Counted from the stretch's first letter, positions 47,296 to 57,173 are shown. The stretch: 64,000 nt of DNA from Okeania sp034190295 (GCA_034190295.1 JAXHSW010000015.1:17013-81012), one strand, 5' to 3'. The notes: generated from the sequence alone by a model not told the origin. Made by a program: numbers and translations.

Positions 47296-48303
47296 CTACT
47301 CTCTACTCCCTTTTTGACAGAGATAAACTCCTTCTTCTTGATTAGCAGCTTCCCAATAATTCAATATATTTATCCCATAACTACTGAGGATTTCTTGCAG
47401 CTTTGTTGTCGTATAACGGTAGGAAAAAAACAACCCAATTTTATCTCCATTTTTCCACTCAATCAGTTGGTCATCCAATTTCAAGCTCACATCATTATTC
47501 AATTCAAAATTAGCATTAACTCTTTTTAAATTAGGATTTTTCTCATCATCTTTAATCCCAAGTTTGATCTTCCTATTTTCCCATTTTCGCGATTAATTCC
47601 CACATCTTCCAATGCAGTAATTAGCCAATCTTTAAATCAACTCATTATCATAATTTGTCAGAATTTTTTCAATACCTTGAACATAATCGGAACCAGGTAC
47701 TAAATTTGCACTTAAAAGCAATAAATCTCCCTCATGCAAAAAATTATTTAAAATTGGAAAAATTTGCTGAGGAGAAAAATTAGGAATCATCCCAAAAAAC
47801 GTAATAATTTTGATTTATTGCTCATTCCTTTTCTGAATTTGAAGCATTAGATCGTCAGCATGAAGTAAATCGCAAACAATTGGTTGTACGTATAATTCAG
47901 GAAAAGAACTCCTAGCTTTTTGAGCAGAAATTATTGCCAGAGATAAACTAACATCTAGAGGATAATAAACTAAATCTCGCTGTTGATTATACAAATACGA
48001 CAACAAAAAACTATCTTTACTTCCAGCACCAGAATCTAATCCAATTAACTGTAAAGCGGAAGATTTATCTAAAGTTTCGGCTATTTTTTGGAAACATTGT
48101 TCATAAGTATAAACACAATCTTGATTGTTTTGATAAGGAGAATATTCTTGATGAATTTTCAACCATTTTTGACTTTTTTTGACACTATCATAATGAAATT
48201 TATTATTAATTTGCTTCCCAGAAAAACTAACTAAATAATCTTGATAAACTTGGTCAGGAAATTGACTAGGATGCACTAATACTTGTTCAAATGTTGTTGA
48301 CAT
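47296..48303 (-). pseudogene. Dead copy of the EgtD-like methyltransferase
   Basis: It aligns along its whole length with the intact gene at 48816-49814. The N-terminal 162 residues (MSTTFEQVLVHPSQFPD to LQIQKRNEQ) end in a TAA where the intact copy has Glu (QERR). The same frame then continues IITFFGMIPNFSPQQIF to YDNELI. It then needs a +1 correction, and a second compensating shift, before LGIKDDEKNPNLKRVNANFE and the common C-terminus EEGVYLCQKGSRE. The motif-I glycine region also differs (GLDSGAGSKDS against GLGSGGGTKDS). The copy is a recent tandem duplicate that has decayed. Confidence 0.9.
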
Positions 48304-48815
48304 AAATAATTGGATTGATAATCGATCGATAGCTGAAGTCAGACATCAAATTATTGCTGTGAATATAGCTAAGAGACTTGCGTAAAAATAAAGTACCAGT
48401 CAAACAAGCTATACTCAAGAAACTGCAAAAGCTAATTGGTAGATTAATAAACCGCAAGTCCCTAAATGCTTAAAACTATAATACTAATTTTTGCTAGCTT
48501 TGTGTCAAAAATGCCTAACACACCCTAATATTTTGTAAGCATTTCCAGCCGTCAGCTATCAGCTATCAGCTATGAGTTATTAGCTCATTATCAGCTCAAA
48601 AGAGGAATTAGTCTCCAAGGAGAATTAAAACTTATAAAAAAAATGTCTTCAGCTAACCTTAGTAATTTCTTGAATATATTCAAAAGCTGATAGCTGAATG
48701 CTGATAGCTGAATGCTTACAATATTTCTAAGTTCCACTAATCAAGGTGCGTTACACTTTCCTACGGAATGCTGCGCAAACGTTAAAACACCCTACTGGAT
48801 TAACTACTGGATTAA
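48304..48815. repeat. Spacer between the duplicated methyltransferases
   Basis: About 48540-48665 is the same repeat seen at 5915-6045 (GAGGAATTAGTCTCCAAGG; ATGTCTTCAGCTAACCTTAG). The remainder holds AGCTGAATGCTGATAGC repeats. No gene is seen. Confidence 0.65.
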
Positions 48816-49814
48816 CTATTCTCTACTGCCTTTTTGACAGAGATAAACCCCTTCTTCTTGATTAGCAGCTTCCCAATAATTCAATATATTTATCCCATAA
48901 CTACTGAGGATTTCTTGCAGCTTTGTTGTCGTATAACGGTAAGAAAAAAACAACCCAATTTTATCTCCATTTTTCCACTCTATCAATTGCTCATCCAGTT
49001 TAAAACTCACATCATTATTCAATTCAAAATTAGCATTAACTCTTTTTAAATTAGGATTTTTCTCATCATCTTTAATCCCAAACTTAATATTCCCATTTTC
49101 TCGATTAACTCCCACATCTTCCAACACAGTAATCAGCCAATCTTTAGTCAACTCATTATCATATTGTGGCAGAATTTTTTCAATACCTTGAACATAATCA
49201 GAACCAGGTGATAAATTTGCACTTAATAACAATAAATCTCCCTCAGTCAAGAAATTATTTAAAATTGGGAAAATTTGCTGGGGATAAAAATTAGGTATCA
49301 TGCCAAAAAACGTAATAATCCTCCTTTCCTGCTCATTCCTTTTCTGAATTTGAAGCATTAGATCGTCAGCATGAAGTAAATCGCAAACAATTGGTTGTAC
49401 ACATAATTCAGTCAAAGAACTATTCGCTTTTTGAGCAGAAATTATTGCCAAAGATAAACTAACATCTAAAGGATAATAAATTAATTCTCGCCGTTGATTA
49501 GATAAGTACGACAACAACAAACTGTCTTTAGTTCCACCACCAGAACCTAATCCAATTAACTGTAAACTAGAAAATTTCTCTAGGGTTTCGGCTGTTTTTT
49601 GGAAACATTTTTCATAAACATCAACACAATCTCTATCGTTTCGAGAAGGAGAATATTCTTGATGAATTTTCAACCATTTTTGACTTTGCTTGACACTATC
49701 ATAATGAAATTTATGATTAATTTGCTTTCCAGAAAAACTGACTAAATAATCTTGATAAACTTGGTCAGGAAATTGACTAGGGTGTACAAGTACTTGTTCA
49801 AATTTTGCCGACAT
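48816..49814 (-). CDS. EgtD-like SAM-dependent methyltransferase (Methyltransf_33/DUF2260)
   Basis: The 332-residue protein belongs to the histidine-specific methyltransferase group typified by EgtD, which trimethylates histidine in ergothioneine synthesis. Visible features are FHYDSVKQSQKWLKIHQEYS, SAM motif I LIGLGSGGGTKDSLLLSYL, YYPLDVSLSLAIISA (cf. YVPVDVS in EgtD), TFFGMIPNFYPQQIFPILNN and the C-terminal SYRYTTTKLQEILSSYGI. The start is MSAKFEQVL at 49814. An in-frame Met 12 codons upstream has no match in the duplicate. No EgtB-like sulfoxide synthase is present, so the substrate may be another amino acid or peptide end. A decayed duplicate lies 500 bases downstream. Confidence 0.85.
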   Translation of the reverse strand: MSAKFEQVLVHPSQFPDQVYQDYLVSFSGKQINHKFHYDSVKQSQKWLKIHQEYSPSRNDRDCVDVYEKCFQKTAETLEKFSSLQLIGLGSGGGTKDSLLLSYLSNQRRELIYYPLDVSLSLAIISAQKANSSLTELCVQPIVCDLLHADDLMLQIQKRNEQERRIITFFGMIPNFYPQQIFPILNNFLTEGDLLLLSANLSPGSDYVQGIEKILPQYDNELTKDWLITVLEDVGVNRENGNIKFGIKDDEKNPNLKRVNANFELNNDVSFKLDEQLIEWKNGDKIGLFFSYRYTTTKLQEILSSYGINILNYWEAANQEEGVYLCQKGSRE

Positions 49815-50506
49815 AATAACTATTAGATAACTTAATCTGGACTTGGCCAATTACAAAAATATTGGAGAGGCAATACCAATATTTACTAGCACCAGTATAG
49901 AACCCATTTGGAAGCTATTTAAAAATATAGGGGAAGTGTGGGGAGTGTGGGGAGTGTGGGAGGTGTGGGAAGTGTGGGAAGTATAAGGTCTCGTCTGACC
50001 CTACGCTGGGTACTACCCTTGTCAAGATGGGTGCTGGAGGTGAGACTTGCGAGTATTTTTCCTGTATTGCCTCTATGTAAAGACCAAGGAGTAGCTCAAA
50101 AATTTTTACGCACCGCAAAGATACCACTCAGGAGTTCTATATAATAATTTAGTACAATTATTTTAGCTAGAGGGTGCTGTATTCATAGATATAGCAGTCG
50201 AAGGAAAGATTAGGACATATTAAAAGTTTAAAACGAAAGACTTCGCCAGATTTTTCCTTCTTCCTTCTGCTATAAATAATTAGACTTTTGTGTAGAGTTA
50301 GGTGAGGCGGAAATAATTCCACAGTTATTCGTCAATATTATTACTATTTACCTGAACTGTCAGGGATTTGGATACTAAAGTCCCTAAGCTGTTTTAAGAT
50401 TTATTTTATAGATAATTTCTTAATCTTGAAACCAGTATAGTTGGGTTAAATCTACGGGAAAAAATATAAGGTATAGTATAAAGTTAAAGACTAGGGGAAA
50501 TAAAAA
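49815..50506. repeat. Intergenic with GTGTGGGGA tandem units
   Basis: GTGTGGGGA/GTGTGGGAG-type 9-10-mers are repeated at 49932-49982. A weak partial copy of the TATAGCAGAAG inverted-repeat element lies near 50200-50272. The rest has no recognisable gene; the region before 50507 is the probable promoter of the membrane protein. Confidence 0.6.
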
Positions 50507-51106
50507 ATGGAAAACCATAAACAAGCTATCTTAAACAATGATGAAATTAAGCAACTTTTTATTCAGTGCATTAACATCTTTTTAGGGGGTGCAGCACTAA
50601 CATTAGTATTTGGATTTATCTATTGGTTTGTGCATGGAACAATTATGTTTTCTGACTTATCAGAAAAAATTGTTACCCAAGGTTGGGGTGCTTTAATTAC
50701 AGCAATGGCTGTATTTGTATCATTTATCATTCCTTCAATTTTCACTCTTTTCGGATTTGCTGTAATGGCATTATTAATATGGTGGTTATCTAAGGTTTTT
50801 TCCCAATATGAAGAATTTCAACCTACTGCTTTAATTGTGTATCAACTTGCGGCACCGATAGGAATGATAGCTGCTTTAATATTAGCTTCACCAGTGTTAA
50901 TTTCCTATGCAGTTATTCGTTTATTTAATGGAAGTGGACAAGCATTAATTTCGGAAGTGAAAGAAGCGTCAAGTATTTTATTGCCACTGGAATCTGATAA
51001 TAAATTTATGGGTGGAACTCAAGCGGTTGAAACTCAATATTTAACAGGGAAAAAATTTATGAGTGGAACTCAAGTTGAAACTCAATATTTAGAAGGGGAA
51101 AATTAG
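50507..51106 (+). CDS. Small membrane protein with duplicated C-terminal motif
   Basis: The family is not recognised. Three hydrophobic segments (about residues 20-42, 64-98 and 110-142; the middle one may be two helices) follow a short polar N-terminus. The last 36 residues contain two copies of the same motif, KFMGGTQAVETQYLTGK and KFMSGTQVETQYLEG. The second lies just before the stop, which suggests local duplication at the DNA level (compare 51000-51047 with 51051-51095). It is followed immediately by CAGAAGT heptamers at 51106-51139. The protein could be an integral membrane component of unknown partner. Confidence 0.72.
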   Translation: MENHKQAILNNDEIKQLFIQCINIFLGGAALTLVFGFIYWFVHGTIMFSDLSEKIVTQGWGALITAMAVFVSFIIPSIFTLFGFAVMALLIWWLSKVFSQYEEFQPTALIVYQLAAPIGMIAALILASPVLISYAVIRLFNGSGQALISEVKEASSILLPLESDNKFMGGTQAVETQYLTGKKFMSGTQVETQYLEGEN

Positions 51107-51382
51107 GAAGTCAGAAGTCAGAAGTCAGAAGTCAGAAGTTATAAATTACGGGTCAATTGGAAACAAATAATTGTTTGATTTTAATTGTTTTGTTTCGGAC
51201 GTTTAATTCCACCTTTGCGTTTAACTTCAAAACCATATAGATAAATATGGGGCATATTAATTCATCGGTCTAAGCAAATTTCAACAATGCCTAATTGTTC
51301 TAAGTATTTTAAAATTTCTTGGAGTTTTCTGGAAGGTGGTTATTAATACTATTTTGTATTTTTTAGTAAGGAGAGGTAATTA
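51107..51382. repeat. CAGAAGT heptamers and possible gene remnant
   Basis: GAAGTCAGAAGTCAGAAGTC heptamers at 51110-51139. On the minus strand 51180-51325 reads LQEILKYLEQLGIVEICLDR, stop, then INMPHIYLYGFEVKRKGG and a stop. This looks like real coding debris with an in-frame stop, but I recognise no family. Confidence 0.4.
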
Positions 51383-52066
51383 TTAATTATTAATTGTTGA
51401 ATGGCTCCATTTAACTACTACAGATTTGATTTCGTGTTTATTATACCCAATCAAATTAGCCTTTACCCCATCGTTATCCCATCTTACACCTGTGACATGA
51501 TACTTATAGTTATTTCCATGTTGTATCTGGGCTATCTCTATGGCTTTAGCTCCAGTCTCTCCTCTCAGTATGAACTGTAAAAAAAACACTAATATCAGTG
51601 TATATAAGATGCCCAAAATAAATGCCAGTTTGGGTGGGGAGGCTAAACGTTCTGGCCTAATTCTTTCACCAACTATAGATATATGTCTTAGTTTGGTGTA
51701 AACCCAAAATGTTAGAAAACCCGTTACTGTTTCAATTAGAAGCGGAATAAAAAAACTAACTGGCGAGAGGCGAATTTGAGCAAGCCAAAGTTCTGTTGTT
51801 ATCAGGTGTAAAGGAAGTAGTATGAATAACCAGCTAACAAAGCGAGAGAGCAAAAATGCTGCAACCCATCTAACTTTCTGCACAAGTTTTAGGTTTCCAC
51901 AAAAGAGTAACACTCCTCCAACTACAGCCAAAGTATTCAAAGTAAATGAGTATGATGAATTGCTCTGAGTTTGTACTTTTAAATAGAGTATACATACTGT
52001 ATTAAAAATCCCTGCTAAAATTAGCACAATACCTACCTGCTTCAAAATAATACGATAATTTTTCAT
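51383..52066 (-). CDS. Multi-spanning membrane protein of unknown function
   Basis: The 227-residue protein has about five hydrophobic segments: GIVLILAGIFNTVCILYL, TLAVVGGVLLFCGNL, WLFILLPLHLITTEL, FFIPLLIETVTGFLTFWVYT and LAFILGILYTLILVFFLQF. A soluble C-terminal tail of about 50 residues follows (GETGAKAIEIAQIQHGNNY...). The start at 52066 (MKNYRIILKQ) has a GGAG ribosome site nine bases upstream and replaces an earlier in-frame Met at 52117 that reads through repeat-type sequence (GGGAGTAGGGAGTAA). I recognise no family or catalytic motif. Confidence 0.7.
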   Translation of the reverse strand: MKNYRIILKQVGIVLILAGIFNTVCILYLKVQTQSNSSYSFTLNTLAVVGGVLLFCGNLKLVQKVRWVAAFLLSRFVSWLFILLPLHLITTELWLAQIRLSPVSFFIPLLIETVTGFLTFWVYTKLRHISIVGERIRPERLASPPKLAFILGILYTLILVFFLQFILRGETGAKAIEIAQIQHGNNYKYHVTGVRWDNDGVKANLIGYNKHEIKSVVVKWSHSTINN

Positions 52067-52697
52067 TAGATATCTCCAGAAAATGGGGAGTAGGGAGTAA
52101 TACCATTTCTCACGCAAGAATGCTATGTATAATTGGGTGGGGAAGTGTGGGAAGTGTGGGAGGTGGGGGGAGAGGTTATACCAATTTGATAAGTGTTTGT
52201 TACAAATAGTAGAAGTAAGAAGAAAAAGAAAATATTGAAAAACAGGTAAAAAAGGTAGAAATAACTATCTAAAATTAACGATAGCCACTATTTTTCAGTA
52301 GATTCGATCGAGAGGCACTTTTTATAGCATTCTTTTTTTTAGCTGGTATTAAAAATAGGAAAAATTCATAATAACCAACTAATAATTGTCAAAAAGAAAC
52401 TTTAAGTCTTGGTAACTATTGAGGTGTTGAAGTATAGCATTAATGCATGGTAATTGGTATAATATCAAATCCGGTTGAATACTTATTATATGAGATGGGG
52501 AGGTAGGGAGATGGGGGGATGGGGAGATAAGGAGATTGAATATTGAATATTGAAGTGTGGATAGAATTATAAACATATACTGTATAACCGGATTCTATAT
52601 AAGAAGTAGGGAGTAGGGAGAAAGAATTAATGAATAAGAGTATGATAATTAATTTTATTTTTTATTATCGCCAGATGTCTAATGATTCTTCCACGCT
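52067..52697. repeat. Intergenic with CCGG element
   Basis: GTGTGGGAAGTGTGGGAGG units (52145-52166) lie on one side. A CCGG element runs from about 52463 (TATCAAATCCGGTTGAATAC) to 52601 (TATAACCGGATTCTATATA) and encloses GGGGAGAT-type octamers. No gene is seen. Confidence 0.7.
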
Positions 52698-53945
52698 TTA
52701 ATCAGTTAAATTTCTCCCTTTAATCTCTGACAAAACATCCTCATCCGGTACCTCCCCATCTGTATAATAACCCGCCGCTTTCTTCGCCGCAATTTCCACC
52801 TGCGCATCTTCCGGCACCAACTCATCAGGAATAGGCACCCGCTCCACTATCTCAATACCAGAATTAACAATAGCGTTATACTTCATATCACTCATCGACA
52901 CCAAACGGTCAATCTTACTCACACCCAACCAATGCAAAACATCTGGCATCATTTCCTGAAACCGCATATCTTGCACCCCCGCTACACATTCAGTCCGAGC
53001 AAAATAAGCATCTGCGCGATCGCCTCCTTCCTGTCTTTTCCGAGCGTTGTAAACCAAAAATTTAGTCACCTCTCCCAACGCTCTCCCCTCTTTACGGAAA
53101 TAAACAATAACACCGACACCTCCCTCCTGTGCTGTCTGAATACAAACCTCAATACCATGCACCAAATAAGGGCGACAAGTACAAATATCAGAACCGAAAA
53201 CATCCGAACCGTTGCACTCATCGTGAACCCTGACTGCCAATTTTTTCGTGGGGTCGGCAACATCAGCAACATTTCCCACTATATATACAGTCGTACTACC
53301 AATAGGAGGCAAAAATAAATGTAAATCTGGGCGCGTTACCAACTCCGGAAACATTCCACCCATTTGTTGAAATAACACCCGACGCAAGTCACTTTCTTCC
53401 ACATTCAGTCGTTTAGCAATTCCTGGCAAATGCCAAACCGGGTCGATCGCTGCTTTTGTCACCAATAAATTGCCATTATCTTTAACAATATTCCCATCAA
53501 CTTTCAATACACCCCTAGCAACAGCATCCTGTAATTCTGGCATATTAATATTTGCCTTTGTGACTGCAATAGTAGGTAGGATATCGTATCCCTGTTGGTA
53601 GTAAGGTGCAAAAACTTCTTCCACTACCGCTCCCCAAGGATCGAGACAGACAATTTTATCGGGGTCATACCAGCTCGGATGGGGGCCAATATTTGCTGCT
53701 GGGGCAGTATTAGTCAAGTCAGCACGGTGATTTGACTGTAGTTTACCAGAAGCGATCGCCAAAGCACGATAAACAGCATAAGAACCGGAATGAGTACCAA
53801 TGACATTACGATGGTTGGGATTACTCAAAGACCCGATCGCAGGTCCCCGCTCTATGGGATTTTGAGCGCCCCACTGCACGGAAATTGGTTTTTTGTCGGC
53901 AGGACCAGGATGAGATGTTAATACAATATGTTTATGCTTTGCCAT
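52698..53945 (-). CDS. GTP cyclohydrolase II homologue of the URC1 type
   Basis: This 415-residue protein has an N-terminal block of about 200 residues found in URC1-type proteins (VLTSHPGPADKKPISVQWGA; RNVIGTHSGSYAVYRALA; DLTNTAPAANIGPHPSW). A GTP-cyclohydrolase-II core follows, with the zinc site C-x10-C-x-C (ECNGSDVFGSDICTCRPY) and the FRKEGRALGEVTKF catalytic region (cf. RQEGRGIGLxNK). It differs from riboflavin RibA, which has no such N-terminal part. In the URC pathway URC1 acts after Upp in uracil breakdown. URC4 and upp lie at 36335 and 34656. It has no adjacent riboflavin genes, and a substrate-binding lipoprotein is divergently placed at 54433. Confidence 0.9.
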   Translation of the reverse strand: MAKHKHIVLTSHPGPADKKPISVQWGAQNPIERGPAIGSLSNPNHRNVIGTHSGSYAVYRALAIASGKLQSNHRADLTNTAPAANIGPHPSWYDPDKIVCLDPWGAVVEEVFAPYYQQGYDILPTIAVTKANINMPELQDAVARGVLKVDGNIVKDNGNLLVTKAAIDPVWHLPGIAKRLNVEESDLRRVLFQQMGGMFPELVTRPDLHLFLPPIGSTTVYIVGNVADVADPTKKLAVRVHDECNGSDVFGSDICTCRPYLVHGIEVCIQTAQEGGVGVIVYFRKEGRALGEVTKFLVYNARKRQEGGDRADAYFARTECVAGVQDMRFQEMMPDVLHWLGVSKIDRLVSMSDMKYNAIVNSGIEIVERVPIPDELVPEDAQVEIAAKKAAGYYTDGEVPDEDVLSEIKGRNLTD

Positions 53946-54432
53946 TTTTTCTTAACTTTGAGATAATAATTACGTTATTAATTTTAATAAAATTAAGCAT
54001 AGCATAATTTCAATAATTGATAATTGATAATTGATAATTACCTCTTCCTCAAACGGAATTGATTGAATAAAAGGAAAATATTTTCTTGTTTATCCACGGC
54101 TATTAAGAGGTTTTAAACCTGAAATATTCGGTAACAAAGAACAACTTAAAGCAGATTTATAATTGCCAAAATAATGTGAAATTCTATTATATAACTATCG
54201 CCAATATGTTATAGTATTCTAGAAATAGGTGAGTATTTATATAGTCATATAATGTGACTCCTTAGATAGTATTCAAAGACCTGAATATTAGTCCTAAGTA
54301 TTCAGCCGTTAGCTATCAGTTACTGATAACTGATAACTGTTAACTGAAAAAGCTATCAGCTACTAAAAACTGACAACTGAAAAAGCTATCAGCTACTGAA
54401 AACTGATAACTATTAACTAATAACTGAAAAAA
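53946..54432. repeat. Divergent region between URC1 and the lipoprotein gene
   Basis: A CGGTAA-end copy in reverse (about 54010-54135) and a long run of degenerate AACTGAT/AACTGAA heptamers (54310-54428) that reaches the next start codon. Confidence 0.7.
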
Positions 54433-55476
54433 ATGAATTATATTAATCGTCGTCAATTTCTTCACTATAGTAGCCTCGCTATTAGCAGCACTATATTAAC
54501 AAGTTGTGCTACTCTTAATGACTCTAATTCTACTGCTAAAAATAATCACAATCTTGACAAAGTCACCTATGGAACTAATTGGTATGCTCAAGCCGAACAT
54601 GGAGGATTTTATCAAGCGATCGCTACAGGTATTTATGAAGATTATGGATTAGATGTTACTATTAAAATGGGCAATGCTCAAGTGAATGGAACTCAGCTAT
54701 TAGTAGGGGGAGCAATTGACTTTTATATGGGCTTTGGTATAGAGGCAATTAGTGCTGTAGAAGCTGGAATTCCTACCATTACAGTTGCAGCTATTTTCCA
54801 AAAAGACCCCCAAGTATTAATTGCTCATCCAGGGGTAGGAAATGACTCTTTAGAACAACTAAAAGGCAAACCTATTTTAGTATCCTCTTTATCAGAAAAA
54901 GGTTACTGGCGGTTTCTTCAAACTAAGTTTGGTTATACAGACGACCAAAGACGTCCTTACAACTTTAGTGTAGCTCCATTTTTACTAGATAAAAATGTAA
55001 TTCAACAAGGTTATCTAACCTCCGAACCTTTTACAATTGAGAAAAAAGGAGGCTTTAAACCTGTCGTTATGTTATTAGCAGATTATGGCTATGAACCTTA
55101 TGCTACTACTATAGCAACAACAACAAAAATGGTAGAAAATAATCCCGATTTAGTGCAGAGATTTGTCGATGCTTCAATTAAAGGTTGGTATAGTTATTTA
55201 GAAAATCCTGAACCAGCTAATCAATTAATCAAAAAAGATAATCCAGAAATGACAGATGAGTTATTAGCTTATAGCTTAGAAAAAATGAAAGAATATGGCA
55301 TTATTACTTCTGGAGATGCTGCCACAAAAGGTATTGGTGCGATGACCGATGAACGGTGGAAATCATTCTTTGATACTGTTGTAAAAGCTGGAGTAATTAA
55401 GCCAGATACTAACTATAAAAAAGCTTTTACTTTACAATTTGTTAATCAGGGAGCAGGGGAGTTCAATAATGGATAA
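54433..55476 (+). CDS. NMT1/SsuA-like ABC-transporter substrate-binding lipoprotein
   Basis: A periplasmic-binding lipoprotein, 347 residues. The N-terminus RRQFLHYSSLAISSTILTSC has twin-arginine-like residues and ends at the lipobox Cys25. The mature part has YGTNWYAQAEHGGFYQAIA, GIYEDYGLDVTIKMG, LVGGAIDFYMGFGIEAISA and PFTIEKKGGFKPVVML, all typical of the NMT1/ThiY/SsuA group that binds sulfonates, nitrate, HMP/thiamine precursors or pyrimidines. It lies divergently next to URC1; in other bacteria this group accompanies pyrimidine catabolism, so uracil or a pyrimidine is a plausible ligand. No permease or ATPase follows. The last residues (NQGAGEFNNG) are encoded by repeat DNA. Confidence 0.85.
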   Translation: MNYINRRQFLHYSSLAISSTILTSCATLNDSNSTAKNNHNLDKVTYGTNWYAQAEHGGFYQAIATGIYEDYGLDVTIKMGNAQVNGTQLLVGGAIDFYMGFGIEAISAVEAGIPTITVAAIFQKDPQVLIAHPGVGNDSLEQLKGKPILVSSLSEKGYWRFLQTKFGYTDDQRRPYNFSVAPFLLDKNVIQQGYLTSEPFTIEKKGGFKPVVMLLADYGYEPYATTIATTTKMVENNPDLVQRFVDASIKGWYSYLENPEPANQLIKKDNPEMTDELLAYSLEKMKEYGIITSGDAATKGIGAMTDERWKSFFDTVVKAGVIKPDTNYKKAFTLQFVNQGAGEFNNG

Positions 55477-55966
55477 TTGATAATGGATAATTGATAATTA
55501 CCAAAAAATGAGGTCCACGCGCCTCCCCTTTTAAGGGGATGAAAAAATATTCAGTGAGCGTATTTTCGTAAGCTGCAGGCAATAGTTGTCAGTACTGATA
55601 ACTGATAACTGTTAACGTTTGCGTAGCATGACCTAGGAAAGTTACGACCAGGAGGCTAACTGATAACTGAAGTGACCTCTCCCTAGAAGGAAGAGGATTG
55701 AATAAAAGGAAAAAATTTATTCTCTTGGTCGATTGGATATGGTTAGGAAACACATCCATCCCTCGACCGCTTTTTTCCCCTTGAAAGGGGAGGCTTTAAG
55801 CCAGAATTATTTAATAATTAATTCTTCGGTAATTAATTATTATTAATTATTAATCACCTCTTCTTATAAATAAAAGGTAATTCTAAATTCTGAATTCTGA
55901 ATTATAAATTCTTGAAGATTCCTGTATAATAAAAATTAGCAAACAAAATTACACAAGAGGTAAATT
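55477..55966. repeat. Repeat-filled spacer before terD
   Basis: TAATGGATAATTGATAATTAC units follow directly on the stop codon; then a CGGTAA-type copy (55505-55580), AACTGAT heptamers (about 55596-55615), and another copy in reverse (55675-55835). Confidence 0.65.
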
Positions 55967-56539
55967 ATGTCTATTAATCTCAGCAAAGGTGAAAGAGTAA
56001 ATCTTTCCAAAGAATCTCCCAATTTGAAACAAGCAGGTATTGGCTTAGGATGGGATGTAAATACTACAGATACAGGGGCAGACTTTGACTTAGATGCCTC
56101 TATATTTATGTTAGGAGCTAATGGAAAAATTCCTGAAGAAAAATACTTTATTTTCTACAATAATCTCATATCACCAGATAGTTCAGTTAAACATTCAGGA
56201 GATAGTAGAACAGGAGAAGGTTCTGGAGATGATGAATTAATAGAAATTGATTTAACAAAAGTAGATGAAGCCATTCAAGAAATAATTTTTGTAGTGACTA
56301 TCCATGAAGCAGATGCCAGAAGACAAAACTTTGGACAAGTCAGAAATTCTTTTATTAGAATCTATGATATTACCACCGAAGAAGAAGTAGCTAAATATGA
56401 ATTAGAAGAAGATTTTTCACGAGAAACAGCTCTGGAATTTGGCAGACTTTATCGTAAAGATAATGATTGGAGATTCCAAGCTGTCGGACAAGGTTATAAT
56501 TCAGGTTTACAAGGATTTGTTGATAAATATGCGTCTTAG
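55967..56539 (+). CDS. terD: TerD-family stress protein
   Basis: The 190-residue TerD domain is complete: MSINLSKGERVNLSKESPNL, GLGWDVN, GADFDLDASIFML (first Ca-binding acidic segment), SVKHSGDSRTGEGSGDDELI (second segment, GDxxTGxGxGDDE), the strand IIFVVTIHEADARRQNFGQV, FIRIYD, and FGRLYRKDNDWRFQAVGQGY. TerD proteins bind calcium and take part in tellurite/phage/stress responses. A Shine-Dalgarno (AAGAGG) sits seven bases ahead of the ATG. A second terD once existed nearby (relic at 60850). TerB-like genes are at 8348 and 23518, and a TerY-like vWA protein is at 61150. Confidence 0.96.
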   Translation: MSINLSKGERVNLSKESPNLKQAGIGLGWDVNTTDTGADFDLDASIFMLGANGKIPEEKYFIFYNNLISPDSSVKHSGDSRTGEGSGDDELIEIDLTKVDEAIQEIIFVVTIHEADARRQNFGQVRNSFIRIYDITTEEEVAKYELEEDFSRETALEFGRLYRKDNDWRFQAVGQGYNSGLQGFVDKYAS

Positions 56540-57173
56540 TCTAAATTGTATACAAAATCAATTCAATAATGGATAATTGATAATTACCTCTCCCTAAAAA
56601 CGGATAGGATTGAATAATCATGAAAATTTTTTCTTGTTTCTCCACCGCGAGTAAGAGTATTTTTACCTTAATTCTTCAGTAAGAGTAGCCAACTAAGTTT
56701 TTCTTAAATATTGACTAGATAGTTTTTGTTAGTGTAAAGTTTAAGTCTAATTGATGCTTGAAAAAGTATAATTTCAATGGGAGTAAAGTTTAATGGATCA
56801 TCTTATATAATCAGGAAATACAAAGTGTTCAGAACAATACGGGACACCTTAGATATCTGTACAATTTAAGCAAAATTGGCCGTCAAGATGCTAAACTCCG
56901 GCAACATCTGCCTCTAAATTTCATAATACTCTATACTCTATAAGGCAAATAGTAATTTAACTATCTGCCACAAGTTGGCTCAATCTAAGATGTGATGCCG
57001 ACTTTATTTATCTGGTAAAATAGAGTATTTGCCTCTCTTAAATCTGCTAACTCTAGGCAGTTAAGATAGGCAATTCTTACCCTAAATCTCATAGTAAATA
57101 CTCTTGAGATAATTGCCTAAATTACCCCAATCTTAAGGATTTTTTTGTTGATTGAATAAAAAGTAAAAAAATA
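56540..57173. repeat. Spacer with conserved upstream block of the methyltransferase paralogues
   Basis: A CGGTAA-type copy (56560-56690) is followed by TATTGACTAGATAGTTTTTG and TTAGTGTAAAGTT (56707-56739). A very similar block, TATTGACTAAATAGTTTTAG and TTAGTGTAGAGTT, stands 50 bases before the paralogous gene at 62883. It may hold a shared promoter (TTGACT as -35). The remaining 400 bases show no gene. Confidence 0.6.

Noticed and set aside
52698..53945. Riboflavin RibA as the function of the GTP cyclohydrolase II homologue
   Set aside because: It has the long N-terminal region of URC1-type proteins and no riboflavin neighbours, while URC4 and upp are in the window.
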